A stretch of 64,000 bases of DNA from Myotis daubentonii (GCF_963259705.1 NC_081841.1:115914979-115978978); one strand, 5' to 3'; shown: positions 43,311-56,444, numbered from the stretch's first letter. Made by a program: numbers and translations. Notes: generated from the sequence alone by a model not told the origin.

Positions 43311-45855
43311 GGTGGATTATATGGTTGATTGGAATGCCTCACTCTTGAAGATATAGTTGCAGTCTGATGTGTCTCAATATAATGCTGGTCATCTTGAAGA
43401 CAGCTAAGTTAGTGAAGTTTTGTTAAAAGCTGACATGGTCAGGAGGAGGCAAGATGGCTATAGAGTAGCCAGAGGCTGTGTGCCTTGCTTCCAGCCAGGA
43501 ACAGGATTTAAAGCTAAAATCCTGGACAATAAACTTGAGAAATCAAGTGAAGTATAGCTGATTGGAAATATTATATCTAAGGAGATTGAGGAAACCACAT
43601 AGAGACTTGTAAGAGACATGGAAAGGGGTAGCCCCCGATCAAGCAGGTGTGGTGGCTGAGAGGCCAGAGGGATGTCAGCTACAAAGTTCCCTCTCCCTGA
43701 GAGTGTGGTGTCTCAACCCCAAGCTGTAATCCCAAACCCAGAGCAAGAGATGAGAAGCAAGGCCCTCATAGCATTGGGCAGAGGGAACTAGCGGAATTCT
43801 ATCTGCCTGCAGGACTGGGATCAAACCTTCCCAGTGAAGGAGCACTCTATTGTTAGTAGCCCCAACCTGAGAATTTTTCCCAGGCTCTGATGGCTAAAAA
43901 GCAGTGGGATCTGTGGGCTTCACCCAGCATTGTCTTTGAGAGACCATCTTCTTTCTTGAAAGGTATTGTATGCAACCCCAGTCAGTGACTAAACTGTTTG
44001 GCTTGGGGAAAAGGGAGAAGATTCTTCACCTCAAGCACAGGATCAGAACCCCTTGACCCATCTATGGATCCTCTTAGACTAATACATCTTGCTGAGTTAG
44101 TAGCCAACAGGAGCAGTATAGGTCAGGGCTTTTTGGTCCATACTGCAGAGAGTTTGGAGAACAAGCAGAGCTTGGAATTTTGGCTTCCACTTTGCTGAGA
44201 CAAGCAGCATAGAGAGGTCAGAGTCCTGCATTTGGGGTGATTTTCTAACCACTCTTACTTGGACTGTTGCCAGAAAGTTGCTAGCTCCATGCAGATTTTT
44301 GGACTGTAACCCCTGGGGAGGCTTCTATCAGGGAGATGGGTGAGTGCTGGGCTCTGTGATTTCATTGTGGTGGAAACTGCTCCTTCAGAGATGATTATAT
44401 GCTGTACCCAACCTGAACCTGCAGCAAGCAGCCTTAAGGTGAACTAGAGTGGAGTTTCTGGTGGAGACTGAGGATTGGTGTTTTGAAGAAGACACCAATT
44501 TCCCCTCATTGACTGCCTGACTGCATAATCTCCAAGCAGGGTGCCCACAAACCTGAGCTAGGCTAGCATGGATCCATCCTACATACTATATTTGTAAGGC
44601 TCTGGAAGAAGACCAGGCAACATCAGAGGAGAGGCAAAGTAACTGACAGGTGGAGGCAGACCTCAGGGAGCCTGGATCTGACCACAGATTTGCCCCCAGC
44701 TTTAAGCTAAAAGAAGCTGACCCATTTATACATATTGGTCTCTCCCACAAATACACAGGTCTATCAGATGCAGACACAACCAGTGAACAGAGTGGTAACT
44801 ACACACAGGTACCCAAAGGCCAGTTACAAATAATGTCTGTAGCTACCTGCATCTGAAACCCCTTGAAAGGACTCAGAACCAAAACAATTAGTGGTGTGCC
44901 TCAAACAACACCAGAGCTTGACCCAATGAGACACACAATGACACACTCAAAGGTGGATCCCGGCAGGTTCCAGACCCTGTTGGGAACAGCCCTACCTTGG
45001 GGAGAAGCCATTACATTGTATCTCATACATGATGATAAAGGTTTACCTCTATAAACACCCAGTCTTAAAGGTTAATGATTGTGTCACTGAGTCCATCAAG
45101 ACACCTCAAGGCTACACCTGCACAGCAGTTTTTACCCGATGGTCAAGTTTGAGCCTTATAGTCAACCAGCCTGAGGGTCAATCCCAAACACCAAAGGACC
45201 ATCAGCAATCAAGTCCCAATTACAACAGGAGGTTCCAAACAACCCACACAAGACATATTTCTAGAGCACCCAGCTCAAGAGATCAAAGAGACTGCACCAT
45301 TGGGAACCACTGGACACTTATAAAGGAAGGCCACCCCACCAATAATGGGAGTCATAGCAGTGCTATATAAAACATACATACAAATACAAAGAGACAGCCA
45401 AAGTAGGGAGGCAAAGAAGCAGGCCCAAAATGAAATAACAAAAGGAAACTCCAGAAAAAAAGAGCTAAATGAAACAGAGGCAATTTATCAGATAAAGAGT
45501 TCAAAGTAATTGTTATAAGGATTCTTGAGGAATATAATGAGAACAGAAACAGCATGAAGAAGGATATAGAAACCATAAAAAATAATCAGTAGGAAATGAA
45601 GAATGTATATCTGAAATACAGAATACACTGGAAGGAATAGCCAGCAGGCTGAACAAGGCAGAGGATTGAATCAGTGAATTAGAAGACAAAATAGAAAAAA
45701 AAATTACTCAATCAGAACAGAAATAAAACAAAATAATTAAAAAGCAGGAGAATAGATTAAGGGAACTTGGGACAAAATAAAATGTAACAACATCCACATT
45801 ATTGGGATACCAGAAGGAGAAGAAAGAGAGCAAAAGATAGAAAACCTGCTTAAAG

Positions 45856-46086
45856 CCATAACCAGTTTGGCTCAGTAGATAGAGCATTGGCCTGCAGACT
45901 GAAGGGTCTCAGGTTCTATTCCGGTCAAGGGCATGTACCTTGGTTGCAGGCATATACCCAGTAGGAGGTGTGCAGGAGGCAGCTGATCGATGTTTCTCTC
46001 TCATCGATGTTTCTAACTATCTCTCCCCTTCCTCTCTGTAAAATCAATAATAATAATAATAATAATTATATATATATATATGGAAG
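45856..46086 (+). mobile_element. Ves SINE
   Basis: The 15-bp duplication aaaacctgcttaaag / aaaaactgcttaaag flanks it at 45841-45855 and 46087-46101. The tail carries (ata)n. Confidence 0.9.
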
Positions 46087-46234
46087 AAAAACTGCTTAAA
46101 GAAATAATGACAGAAAATTTCCCTAATCAGATGAAGGGAAATCTCACACAAAAGCAGGTAGCACAGAGAGTCCAAAATATGATAAACACAATAAGACCTA
46201 CACAAAGACATATCTTAATTAAAATGGCCAAGAT

Positions 46235-46467
46235 CTGCCAAAACCGATTTGGCTCAGTGGATAGAGCGTCGGCCTGTGGACTGAAAGGTCCCAGATTCGA
46301 TTCCGGTCAAGGGCATGTACCTGGGTTGCGGGCACATCCCCGGTGGGGGATGTGCAGGAGGCGGCTGATCGATGTTTCTCTCTCATCGATGTTTCTGACT
46401 CTCTATCTCTCTCCCTTCCTCTCTGTAAAAAAATCAATAAAAATACATATATATAAAATAAATAAAT
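46235..46467 (+). mobile_element. Ves SINE
   Basis: The 14-bp duplication aaaatggccaagat flanks it at 46221-46234 and 46468-46481. Confidence 0.9.
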
Positions 46468-46494
46468 AAAATGGCCAAGATTAAATACAAAAAA

Positions 46495-46730
46495 GCCCTA
46501 GCTGGTTTTGCTCAATGGATAGAGCATCGGCCTGTGGACTGAAGGGTCCTGGGTTCAAATCCAGTCAAGGGCACATGCCCGAGTTGTGGGCTTGGTCTCC
46601 AGTAGGGGGCATTCAGGAGGCAGCCAATCAATGATTCCCTCTCATCATTCATGTTTCTATCTCTCCCTTCCTCTCCCTTCCTTTCTGAAATCAATCAAAA
46701 TATAAATAAATAAATACATAAATAAATAAA
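46495..46730 (+). mobile_element. Ves SINE
   Basis: Flanked by taaatacaaaaaa copies at 46482-46494 and from 46731. Starts only 13 bases after the previous SINE's duplication ends. Confidence 0.9.
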
Positions 46731-47079
46731 TAAATACAAAAAAATAATATTAAAGACGTAAGAGATAAGCAGTCAGTTACCTACAAAGGAGTTCCCATAA
46801 GGCTGTCAGCTGATTTCTCAACAGAAGGGATTGGCATGACGTATTCAAAGTAATGAAAAGAAATAATCTGCAATCAAGAGCTCATTATGTATCTAGCAAG
46901 GATATAATTTAAAATCAAAGGGGAAATGAAGAACTTCCAAGACAAAAGAAGATTATTTTAGTTCATTACCACCAAACCAGTATTGCAAGAAAAGTTAAAG
47001 GGACTACTTTAAGAAGAAGAAGAAGTTAATATAGAAAAGAACACAGGCATAAAATATGGTAATAAATAAGTACCTAACA

Positions 47080-47857
47080 ATAATAACCTTAAATATAAAT
47101 AGATCCAATGCTTCAATCAAAAGATAAAAGGTAGCCAAATGCATAAGCGAACATGACCTACATACATATGCTATTTACAAGAGAACAATCTCAGAACAAA
47201 AGATACACGGAGGATGAAAGTGAAGGGATAGAAAAAAAATATCCCATGCAAATGGAAATGAAAAACAAATAAACAGGAGTAGCAATACTTATATATGACA
47301 CATTAGACTTCAAAACAATGACCATAATAGGAGACAAAAAGGTCATATATAATAATAAAGATATTGATCCAATATGAGGATATAACCCTTACAAACATAC
47401 ATGCACCCAATACAGGAGCACCCAAATATATTTAAAAAAAAACCCACTTTTGGTGGAAGTTAAGGGAGAGATCAACAGTAATACTGTCATAGTAGTGGAC
47501 TTTAGCACCCTATTGTCATCAGTGGATAAATCTTACAGACAAAAAAATAAACAAAGAAACAGTGACCTTAAACAGCACACTAGATCAGATGGATTTAATT
47601 GATACTAAACATAACATTTCATCCCAAAGCAACAGAATATACATTCTTCTCAAGTGCATATGAAACATTCTCAAACATAGACCACATCTTAGGACACAAA
47701 ATTAGTCTTAACAAATTCAAGAAGTTTGAAATTGTATCAAGCATCTTCTCTGATCACAATGGCATGAAACTAGAAATCAGCATGATAAAGAAAAAAGCTC
47801 AAAATACTCAAACACATAGAGGCTAAATAGCATGTTAAGAAACAATCAATGGGTTAC
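47080..47857 (+). pseudogene. L1 ORF2 start, truncated
   Basis: Endonuclease-region remnants with stops. The frame 47599-47826 includes [20 protein letters not shown]. Ends at the LTR. Confidence 0.7.
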
Positions 47858-48361
47858 TGTTGAGAGCGCCTAGGAGAGCACCTGAGCAAAGGTCGTCAGC
47901 TGAGTCCAGCGGCGTCAGCAAAGCCATGTCCTGGAAACATACCTTGCCAAAGGCAGGAATGTTGTCAGTCCCGACCTTTAGCTCAGGTGCCAGGGGGTGG
48001 GTGTCATTATCTAAGTTCAGCCAGGCGCCAGGGGCAGATGCAATTATCTGGGCTCAGCCATGGCTGACAATTACAAGAAGCCATAAGAATGAAGAATTGC
48101 AGCTTAATCTTTAAGCATGAAATCACATAATTTCCTTTGTCTTAAACTCTAGTAAAACTTCCTGGTATCATGCTGTATACTAGTATAATAAACACACTGC
48201 ACTAGCTCTGGGTCATTATCTCTCTGAGAACAGTCCCACCTGGTCCTAGCTTTACTTACTGTCTCTGTGTCTGTTTCTTTCTTTTTCTCAATCCCTAGTC
48301 GCCCCTACTCAGGTCTAGTTCACTCTCTAGCTGTGCTGGATGTGGCTAGAGAACCCCCACA
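47858..48361 (+). repeat. ERV2 5' LTR
   Basis: 504 bp, TGTTGAGAGCGCC to GAACCCCCACA, with an AATAAA signal at about 48186. It differs from the LTR at 34879. Confidence 0.75.
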
Positions 48362-48363
48362 TC

Positions 48364-48382
48364 TGGTGCCTAGACAGGGACC
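48364..48382 (+). promoter_or_regulatory. ERV2 primer binding site, Lys-like
   Basis: TGGTGCCTAGACAGGGACC begins two bases after the LTR. It is a diverged Lys-tRNA-type site. Confidence 0.65.
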
Positions 48383-48492
48383 TGAGTACAGGGGAACTCT
48401 AAGCAATAAGATGAGGGGATGGCTTCGAGGTGCATGCACAACGAACTCAAGAAGTAAGGTAAGGAGCAGATCGATACAGCTGGGTGTAAAAC

Positions 48493-48958
48493 ATGGGAAA
48501 TATAGGGTCTCAGGAGAGAGACCTCTATTCTCAAATGCTTAAGAGAATGCTCAAAGCTAGAGGATACTCTATTAAGCGTAGTAAAATTCTTGATTTATTA
48601 AATTTTGTTAATGAAACTTGCCGTTGGTTTCCTGAAGAGGGAACCATCAACTTTCAAACCTGGGAAAAGGTCAGAAAATTGAATGACTGATACACAGCAG
48701 AAGGTTCAGAAAAAAATTCCTATTCCTTCATTCGCACTATGGTCTCTAATTCATGATTGCCTTGATCTGACACAGGAGGGTTTAAGAATGTCTAAGCATG
48801 ATGTATCTTATGGCTTTACAGGCTACAGTAGAGGGGTGGGAATCCAAAAACACCACCTCCCCACTCTGTGCCGCCTCCTCCTCTGCCCGTCGCTCCTGCG
48901 ACTGCAGTCAAGAGACCACCTGATAAAGTTTTACCTCCTAATTATGAGTAAGAATTAG
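48493..48958 (+). pseudogene. gag: Betaretroviral Gag matrix region
   Basis: Starts MGNIGSQERDLYSQML, an N-myristoylation-type start 110 bases after the primer site, and continues ARGYSIKRSKILDLLNFV, then WFPEEGTINFQTWEKV. A frameshift near 48685 moves reading to the next frame with KIPIPSFALWSLIHDCLDLT. This is the matrix order of betaretroviral Gag. An L1 insertion ends it at 48960; a short acidic stretch after the L1 (EAEQDKHHCEQDDSDNEKS, 49675-49731) is probably its continuation. Confidence 0.75.
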
Positions 48959-48960
48959 AG

Positions 48961-49672
48961 TTTTTTTTTAATTTCTTTATTGGTTAAGGTATTACAAATG
49001 TGTCCTCATCCCCCCATTAACTCCCAACCCCCCCACCTCATACTCTCATCCCTCTGTTGTCCGTGTCCATTTGTTTGGCTTATATGCATTCATACAAGTC
49101 CTTTGGTTGATTTCTTTCCCTTACCCCCTCTTTCCCCTACTTTCCCTCTGGGGATTGATAGTCTGATTGCTGTTTCTCTGTCTTTGGGTCCGTCCCTGTT
49201 CATCAGTCTATGTTGTTCTCTATATTCCACAAATGAGTGAGATCATGTGGTATTTATCTTTCTCTGACTGGCTTATTTCACTTAGCATAATGCTCTCCAG
49301 TTCTATTCATGCCATTGCAAATGGCAAGAGTTCCTTCTTTTTTACTGCAGTGTAGTATTCCATTGTGTAGATGTACCACAGTTTTTTAATCCACTCATCT
49401 GCTGATGGGCACTTAGGCTGTTTCCAAATCTTAGCTGTGGTGAATTGTGCTGCTATGAACATAGGGGTGCATATATCCTTTCTGATTGGTGTTTCTGGCT
49501 TCTTGGGATATATTCCTAGAATTGGGATCACTGGGTCAAATGGGAGTTCCATTTTTAGTTTTTTGAGGAAACTCCATACTGTTCTCCACAGTGGCTGCAC
49601 CAGTCTGCATTCCCACCAGCAGTGCAGGAGGGTTCCTTTTTCTCCACATCCTCTTCAACACTTGTTGTTTGT
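48961..49672 (-). mobile_element. 5'-truncated L1 in gag
   Basis: Minus-strand L1 3' part. ORF2 C-terminus in 49307-49600 ([20 protein letters not shown], then [20 protein letters not shown]). Confidence 0.85.
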
Positions 49673-49739
49673 TTGAGGCAGAGCAGGACAAGCATCACTG
49701 TGAGCAGGATGACTCAGATAATGAGAAAAGTTTTGCTCG

Positions 49740-51660
49740 CAGCCACCCAGCCTTTATGGCTGGATGCAGGTGCTGGGGCAAAAGTGAAAGTGAGTTCGTA
49801 TTTCATTTTGCTGGAGGCTCAAGCTACTTGTAGTAGGCTGAACCTTGTAGAAGAGATTAAAGGAATTTCCCAGCAGCTGCCAAGAATTCTTCTTTCTCTC
49901 TCTCCCAGGCCACCAGAAACTCTTAGCTAGTAAGATTTCTGTCTATATGTCTGTAATGCAATTTTAGCTTTCTCACTTTTAGGGACTTTAATTTGCTCTT
50001 ACCTGATTTATGATTTTGCTGTGCTGGGTTAAATTTTTAAGATTCTAAGATTAATTTGAAAGTGTAAAATTTGTGAAGGTTGCAACCCAAGGAAGTTTAA
50101 ACAAAGGCTAGGTAATTCCAAGCCTGCCTGTGACGTCACAAACCCACACAGGCCAGCCCTGGGGATGCGAAGCATGGGAATAGGCAAGTGGTAGGCATAT
50201 CCCCCCAGCATTTTCTCTATAATTCAAAGTATATTCTGTACTTCTGTGGCATTACTAAAATTTTAATGGCCAAATTGAAAATAATTAATTCTGTGGTAAA
50301 GACCAAATCTTTAATATAAAACCAGTTTAAGTTTTAATGATCTTTAAATTAGGTATATTTGACAGCTTTTCCAAATGTAATATTTCAAGAATTTAACTAA
50401 GAGACAACATTGTGACATCTCAAGGGCCCTGAGGTGACACAAAGATCTACTCTCTTCTAAAAAAAATATTTTTGAACTAAATTAGACCAATACAATATAC
50501 TTGGAATTACATAAGGGAGTAAGCTATACAGGCGGGGTTGGACAACAAGATTAATGCTTCTATGATAATGGGTGGTTCTTGAATAGGGGTGGCTCCCGGG
50601 TCCCAGGGGCATATGACTCCCAGCCAGATGAGTGTATCCTTTCTTTGAACAGAAAGGGCAACCATGATTAATAGCATAATTAAAATAAAATAATACTCAC
50701 ATTGAGTTATCCCTGTTACAAAATTAGTCAAGAAAATGCTTTAGGTAATAATTGGCTTTAAAATCTCAAAGTTGTTAAGATATAATAAATAGATATAACT
50801 AAAATGAAAAATTTGTGATAAAGCCTTTCAGTAATAATTATAAATATGTTAATAATAAAAGTCCAGTCACTCAAGAGAAGACTGACTGTGCTCTCTATTA
50901 GAGAAAGGGGCCAGTTGCCCTTCTTCTTGTAAAAGTAGAGAAGACACAGCAGTAACCTTAGATGTTATCTCTAAGGAAAAATGTAGCAGTTTAAATCCAA
51001 GCTGCTAGAGACTAAGAACAGGCTGCTGGGCCTGCTCCCTCCTCCCCCTGCCTTTTCTCCAGCCTCATATACCTATACATAATTTTCCAAAGTCTTTAGT
51101 AACTTAAAGACTTTGAAGCATTGCTGGGTTAAATGATAAACATCTAAATATTTTAAAATAACATAAAATACTGAAACATTGATTGCTAGACATGTTTTCA
51201 TTCACCTGCTCTTAGTTTTTATTAAAGAAGTTCTCTTTTACTTTGTTGAAGGTATATTTTATTGAAAGTAAAAGTGCATTTAAGGTGTATTCATAAATGT
51301 TAATCTAAGAAATGCTGGCTGTTTACTTTTGGGTTATCATTGAAAAAATTAAAGTTTATTTATTTTTGATTTAATAAAGTTTATTTTTTCAAAATGTAAA
51401 AAACAAACAAGCACAGGGACCTTCTCAGTATGGGGTCTCATACCTATGAAGCTAGTCCTGCTTGTGACTCTCAGCCAGGTGATTAGGCTTTGCATCACCT
51501 GGTTACAAGTTAAATCTCAAAAATAGGAAAATAATAAGGTATTTCCCACAGAATGCAGCAGCATCCCACGTTGCAACCACAAGGGAGCTCACAGGGGTTG
51601 TACAAAGTGGAAGATTTTTATAGGAAAAAGTGTAGGGCAAAGGAGCTATTAGCAAAAGAA
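49740..51660. other. AT-rich ERV2 interior, non-coding
   Basis: No capsid, protease or RT frame recognised. It is comparable in character to the ERV2 interior at 35900-40600, though I see no clear shared block. Confidence 0.4.
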
Positions 51661-51667
51661 AAGAAAG

Positions 51668-54600
51668 GATTATTTTTTTAATTGTTTTATTGCTTAAAGT
51701 GTTACAAAGGGTATTACATATGTCTCCTTTTATCCCCCACCCTTGACATTCCCCTGGCCTCCCCTACCCCCCAGTGTCTTATGTCCATTGGTTATGCTTA
51801 TATGCATGCATATAAGTCCTTCGGTTGATCTCTTACCCCCCACCCCCTTCTGCCCCCCTACTCTCCCGGGCCTTCCCGCTGCAGTTTGACAATCTGTTTG
51901 AGGCAGCTCTGCCTCTGTATCTATTTTTGTTTATAAGTTTATAATGGTCTTTATTATCCATGAATGAGTGAGATCATGTGGTATTTTTCCTTCATTGACT
52001 GGCTTATTTCACTTAGCATAATGCTCTCCAGTTCCATCCATGCCATTGCAAACGGTAAGAGTTCCTTCTTTTTTACAGTACATCCTGTATATGTACCACA
52101 GTTTTCTAATCCATTCATCTACTGATGGGCACTTAGGCTGTTTCCAGATCTTAGCTATGGTGAATTGTGCTGCTATGAACATAGGGGTGCATATATCCTT
52201 TCTGATTGGTGTTTCTGGTTTCTTGAGATATATTCCTAGAAGTGGGATCACAGGGTCAAATGGGAGTTTCATTTTTAGTTTATGGGAAACTCCATACTGT
52301 CTTCCATAGTGGCTGCACCAGTCTGCATTCCCACCAGCAGTGCACAAGTGTTTCTTTTTCTCCACATCCTCTCCAGCACTTGTTGTTTGTTGATTTGTTG
52401 ATGATAGCCAGTCTGACAGGTGTGAGATGGTACCTCATTGTTGTTTTGATTTTCATCTCTTGGATGATTAGTGACTTTGAGCATATTTTCATATGTCTCT
52501 TGGCTTTCTGAATGTCCTCTTTTGAAAGGTGTCTATTTAGGTCCTTTGCCCATTTTTTGATTGGATTGTTTATCTTCCATTTGTTAAGTTGTATGAGTTC
52601 CCTATAAATTTTGGAGATTAGGCCCTTATCAGATATGACCTTGGCAAATATGTTTTCGCACGCAGTGGGTTTTCTTGTTGTTTTGTTGATGGTTTCTTTT
52701 GCTGTGCAGAAGCTCTTTATTTTGATGTAGTCCCATTTGTTCATTTTCTCTTCAGTTTCAAGTGCCCTAGGAGCTGTATCAGTGAAGAAATTGTTTCGGC
52801 ATATGTCTGAGATTTTGTTGCCTTTGATTCTTCTAGAATTGTTATGGTTTCCCGTCGTACATTTAAGTCCTTTATCCATTTTGAGTTTATTTTTGTGTAT
52901 GGTGTAAGTTGGTGGTCTAGTTTCATTTTCTTGCATATATCTGTCCAATTTTCCCAACACCATTTATTGAAGAGACTATCTTGACTCCATTGTATGTTCT
53001 TGCCTCCTTTGTCAAATATTAATTGAGCATATTGGTTCGGGCCGATTTCTGGGTTCTCTATTCTATTCCATTGATCTGTATGTCTGCTCTTGTGCCAGTA
53101 CCAGGCAGTTTTGAGAACAGTGGCTTTGTAATATAGCTTGATATCTGGTATTGATATCCCACCTACTTTGTTCTTTCTCAGGATCACTGCAGCTATTCAG
53201 GGTCGTTTTTTATTCCGGATGAATTCTTGGAGAGTTCATTCTAGATCTGTGAAATATGCCATTGGTATTTTAATGGGAACTCCATTGAATTTATAGATTG
53301 CTTTGGGTAGTATGGACATTTTCATGATGTTGATCCTACCAATCCATGAGCACGGTATGTTCTTCCATCTGTTTATGTCTTCCTCTATCTCTTTTTTCAA
53401 CGTCCTGTAGTTTTCTGAGTAGAGGTCTTTTACCTCTTTAGTTAAGTTTATTCCTAGGTAGCTTAATTTTTTTGGTGCAATGGTAAATGGGATTGATTTT
53501 TTAGTCTCTCTTTCTGAAAGTTCACTATTGGTGTATAGAAATGCCTTAGATTTCTTGGGGTTAATTTTGTATCCTGCTACATTGCCAAATTTATGTATTA
53601 AGTCTAGTAGTTTTTTGATGGAGTCTTTAGTGTTTTGTATGAATAATATCATGTTGTCTGCAAATAAGGACAGTTTTACTTCCTCTTTTCTAATTTGGAT
53701 GCCTTTTATTTCTTCTTCTTGTCTAATTGCAATGGCTAATACTTCCAGTACTATGTTGAACAGGAGTGGTGAGAGTGGGCATCCCTGTCTTGTTCCTGTT
53801 CTTAGGGGAAATGGTGTTAGTTTTTGTCCATTGAGTATGATGTTGGCTGTGGGCTTGTCATACATGGCTTTTGTTATGTTGAGGTATGATCCTTCTATTC
53901 CCACCTTGTTGAGAGTTTTTATCAAAAATGGGTGTTGGATTTTGTCAAATGCTTTTCCTGCATCAATTGATATGACTATGTGGTTTTTTTCTTTCAATTT
54001 GTTTATGTGATGTATCACGTTTACTAATTTTCGGATATTGTACCATCCTTGCATCCCTGGGATAAATCCTACTTGTTCATGGTGTACGTTCTTTCTGATG
54101 TACTGCTGGATACAATTTGCTAAGATTTTGTTGAGTATTTTGGCATCTATGTTCATGAGGGATATTGGCTTGTAATTCTCTTTCATTGTGTTGTCTTTAC
54201 CTGGTTTTGGTATTAGGGTGATGCTGGTTTCATAGAATGAGCTTGGAAGTGTTCCTTCCTCTTGAGTTTTTTGTAGTAGTCTGAGGAGGATAGGTTTTAG
54301 TTCTTCCTTGAATGTTTGGTAAAGCTCCCCTGTGAAGCTGTCTGGTCCAGGGCTTTTGTTTGCTGGAAGGTTTTTGATGACTGCTTCAATTTCTTCCATA
54401 GTTATTGGCCTGTTGAGATTTTTAGATTCTTCCTGATTGAGTTTTGGAAAGGTGTATTTTTCTAGGAATTTGTCCATTTCTTCCAGGTTGTCTAGTTTGT
54501 TGGAGTAGAGTTGTCCATAGTATTTTTTAACAGTCATTTGTATTTCTGTGGGGTCCGTTGTTATTTTGCCTCTATCATTGCTGATTTTGTTTATTTGGGG
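51668..54600 (-). mobile_element. Young 5'-truncated L1
   Basis: 2.9 kb on the minus strand: poly(A) side at 51668, 3'UTR, ORF2 C-terminal half, truncated within the ORF2 linker at 54600. Least decayed L1 in the window. Confidence 0.9.
52009..54537 (-). pseudogene. L1 ORF2 RT to C-terminus, 433-codon RT frame
   Basis: The largest frame in the window (53236-54537, 433 codons) covers the [53 protein letters not shown], and an active site reading FADN at 53653-53664 in place of FADD. Frames 52741-53187 and 52280-52963 hold thumb-side and C-terminal sequence with the cysteine motif [18 protein letters not shown]; 52009-52365 holds the end. Frameshifts near 53230, 52850 and 52290 separate them. 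The lost catalytic Asp would stop reverse transcription. Confidence 0.85.
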
Positions 54601-54854
54601 GAAAAATTAAAGTTTAAAGAAAAAAGAAAGTAAAGGTCTGTACCAGTTGCTGAAAGTATAACAGAAAGAAAGAATATTAGAGTGGAAATACTTCATGGAA
54701 GGTCTGAGGCATGGTTATGCATTTTGAAGGAAAAAGAAGGTTGTTTGTAAAGGTGGTTATTTCTGAAAGTTGTAAGAACCTTTCTGAAAGCTGTAAGAAT
54801 GTTTGTGGAAGTTATAGGAAGTTTGTCGAAATAAATGTTAAAAGGAAATTGATT

Positions 54855-55690
54855 AAATGGCACAGGCCTCGCATGCCCTGCATCATCAAAATGCCTCTGC
54901 CTTGCACAAGGAATTTCATATTTCCCGAGAGCAAGCTCGCCAAATTGTTAAGCACTGCCTCCAGTGTGTTATTCACCTCCCTGTACCAGCATGAGGGATA
55001 AATCCCTGAGGACTTAAACCTAATCAAATCTGGCAGATGGATGTCACTCTTTTACTTGAATTTTGCAGATTTTGGTGGATTCATGTATCTATTGACATAT
55101 GCTCATGCTTCATTTTCACTACTCCCCAATCAGGGGAACGTGCAAAGCATGTAATTAATCACTGACTAGCTGCTTTTTCAATCATGGGACAGCCCCTAGA
55201 GATAAAAACAGACAATGGACCTGCTTATACTAGCTTTTCCTTTCAGTAGTTTTGCAAGCAATACCAAATGATGCATAAAACAGGAATTCCCTATAATCCC
55301 CCGGGACAGGCAATTGTAGAAACAGCTAATTGAATTAAAGATTTAGTTGCAGAAACAAAAGGGGGGGATATGGGTATTATCCTACTCCACAGAATCAGTT
55401 AAATCATGCCCTTTATACCTTAAATTTTTTAAAATGTTACAATGAGGGTCGTACAGCAGCCGAGAGGCATCAAGCTCCTGGTGCCGTGGCATCTGTAGGC
55501 ATGGCGTGATGGAAGGATTTACAAACAGGGAAGTGGAGAAGGTGGATCCAGTAATGGTGTGGGGAAGAGGCCATGTTTGTATCTTTCCAGAAGGTGCCTC
55601 TAAAATTTTTAAAACTACTATTCATTGTAACAATAAGGAGAGTGGAAATATCAATCCAATCTCTCATTCATGAGTAAATCCCACCAACTA
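54855..55690 (+). pseudogene. pol: Betaretroviral integrase remnant
   Basis: Reads [20 protein letters not shown] followed by an HCLQC zinc pair (the HHCC domain), then core blocks in changing frames: a WQMDVT-like motif near 55035, IKTDNGPAYT-like at about 55207, GIPYNPPGQAIVE-like at about 55285. Stops and a frameshift scatter them. Enzyme order and spacing match betaretroviral integrase, which inserts viral DNA in the nucleus. The sequence runs out of match by about 55690. Confidence 0.75.
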
Positions 55691-56442
55691 GATTACTTCT
55701 GTTTCACAAATGCAAGCCCACATAAAACAGAGAACAAAGATAAAGATCAGTTCTTGGAAGCATACAAACAGTAGAATTTAAGATAGTGATATCCTTGAGG
55801 AGTAACATCATGGAGATATGCTGCATTTTTAAAGTAAGAACAGCTTCAATCCAGAAGGTTACTTGGAGGTCAGATATAGATGTCTCTGGAACAGGCATCT
55901 CATCAGCACTATTACTCCATATGTAAGCATTTTAGCAAACTTCCCTAACAAATCTTGAGTTTTGGTTGATTTCCAAACTTATTCCAGGGGATGTTGGAAT
56001 ATCTCATCTGCGGAAACAGTGAACAGTAGGGAATTATGGTCTTCCACATCTTCCCATACACATCAATTTCTGATTCATCAGGTTACATCATGTAATGTAA
56101 CCAGAGAAGAGAGCAAAGTATAAGCAAACTACTATCCATGCAAATGTCTGTTTATTTTCAAATCTACTAGTAACCCAAGGAGTCTGCTGTGGCTTTATAC
56201 TGTCTAGTAATTTTTCTAACCAAGTTTATTCCCATAAAGTTGATTTCTGCTGACTTGCAAAACTCTTTTTCTGTATTGTACATTTTAACAAAGCCTAAAA
56301 TCCATGGGTAATAACTGGAGATCTAAAAGATTTTTTACCTCTGAAACTTATAAATCTGGCCTTATAAACATATCCAAAGACAGTTTTGACAATAATTTGA
56401 ATGTCCAGAATAAATAACATTTTATACTGCCATGACACATAT

Positions 56443-56444
<2 letters not shown>
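55691..56444. other. No recognisable feature
   Basis: No frame or repeat identified; could be provirus 3' flank. Confidence 0.35.

Larger units (their letters stand above)
45400..46745 (+). pseudogene. L1 ORF1 remnant, SINE-interrupted
   Basis: Coiled-coil-like region with stops (45480-45720), the RRM area (IIGIPEGEERE-like at about 45800-45835, KEIMTENFPNQM at 46097-46132), and TRPTQRHILIKMAK before the second SINE. Three SINEs cut it at 45856, 46235 and 46495. Confidence 0.7.
43441..47857 (+). mobile_element. Old L1 with three Ves SINEs, cut by a provirus
   Basis: Starts aggaggaggcaagatggcta, has a ~1.95-kb 5'UTR, ORF1 remnants (45400-46235) and early ORF2 (about 47080-47857), and stops where the ERV2 LTR begins. 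No matching L1 continuation is seen beyond the provirus. Confidence 0.75.
47858..55690 (+). mobile_element. Second betaretrovirus-like provirus (ERV2), 3' end lost
   Basis: 5' LTR, primer site, gag start and, much later, integrase are present on the plus strand, interrupted by minus-strand L1s at 48961-49672 and 51668-54600. Between gag and integrase about 2 kb is non-coding and AT-rich. No 3' LTR or env is found by 55690. Confidence 0.7.

Noticed and set aside
53480..54010. 176-codon frame on the plus strand
   Set aside because: Antisense shadow of the L1 RT; similar shadows occur at 17896, 19049, 49371 and 52040.
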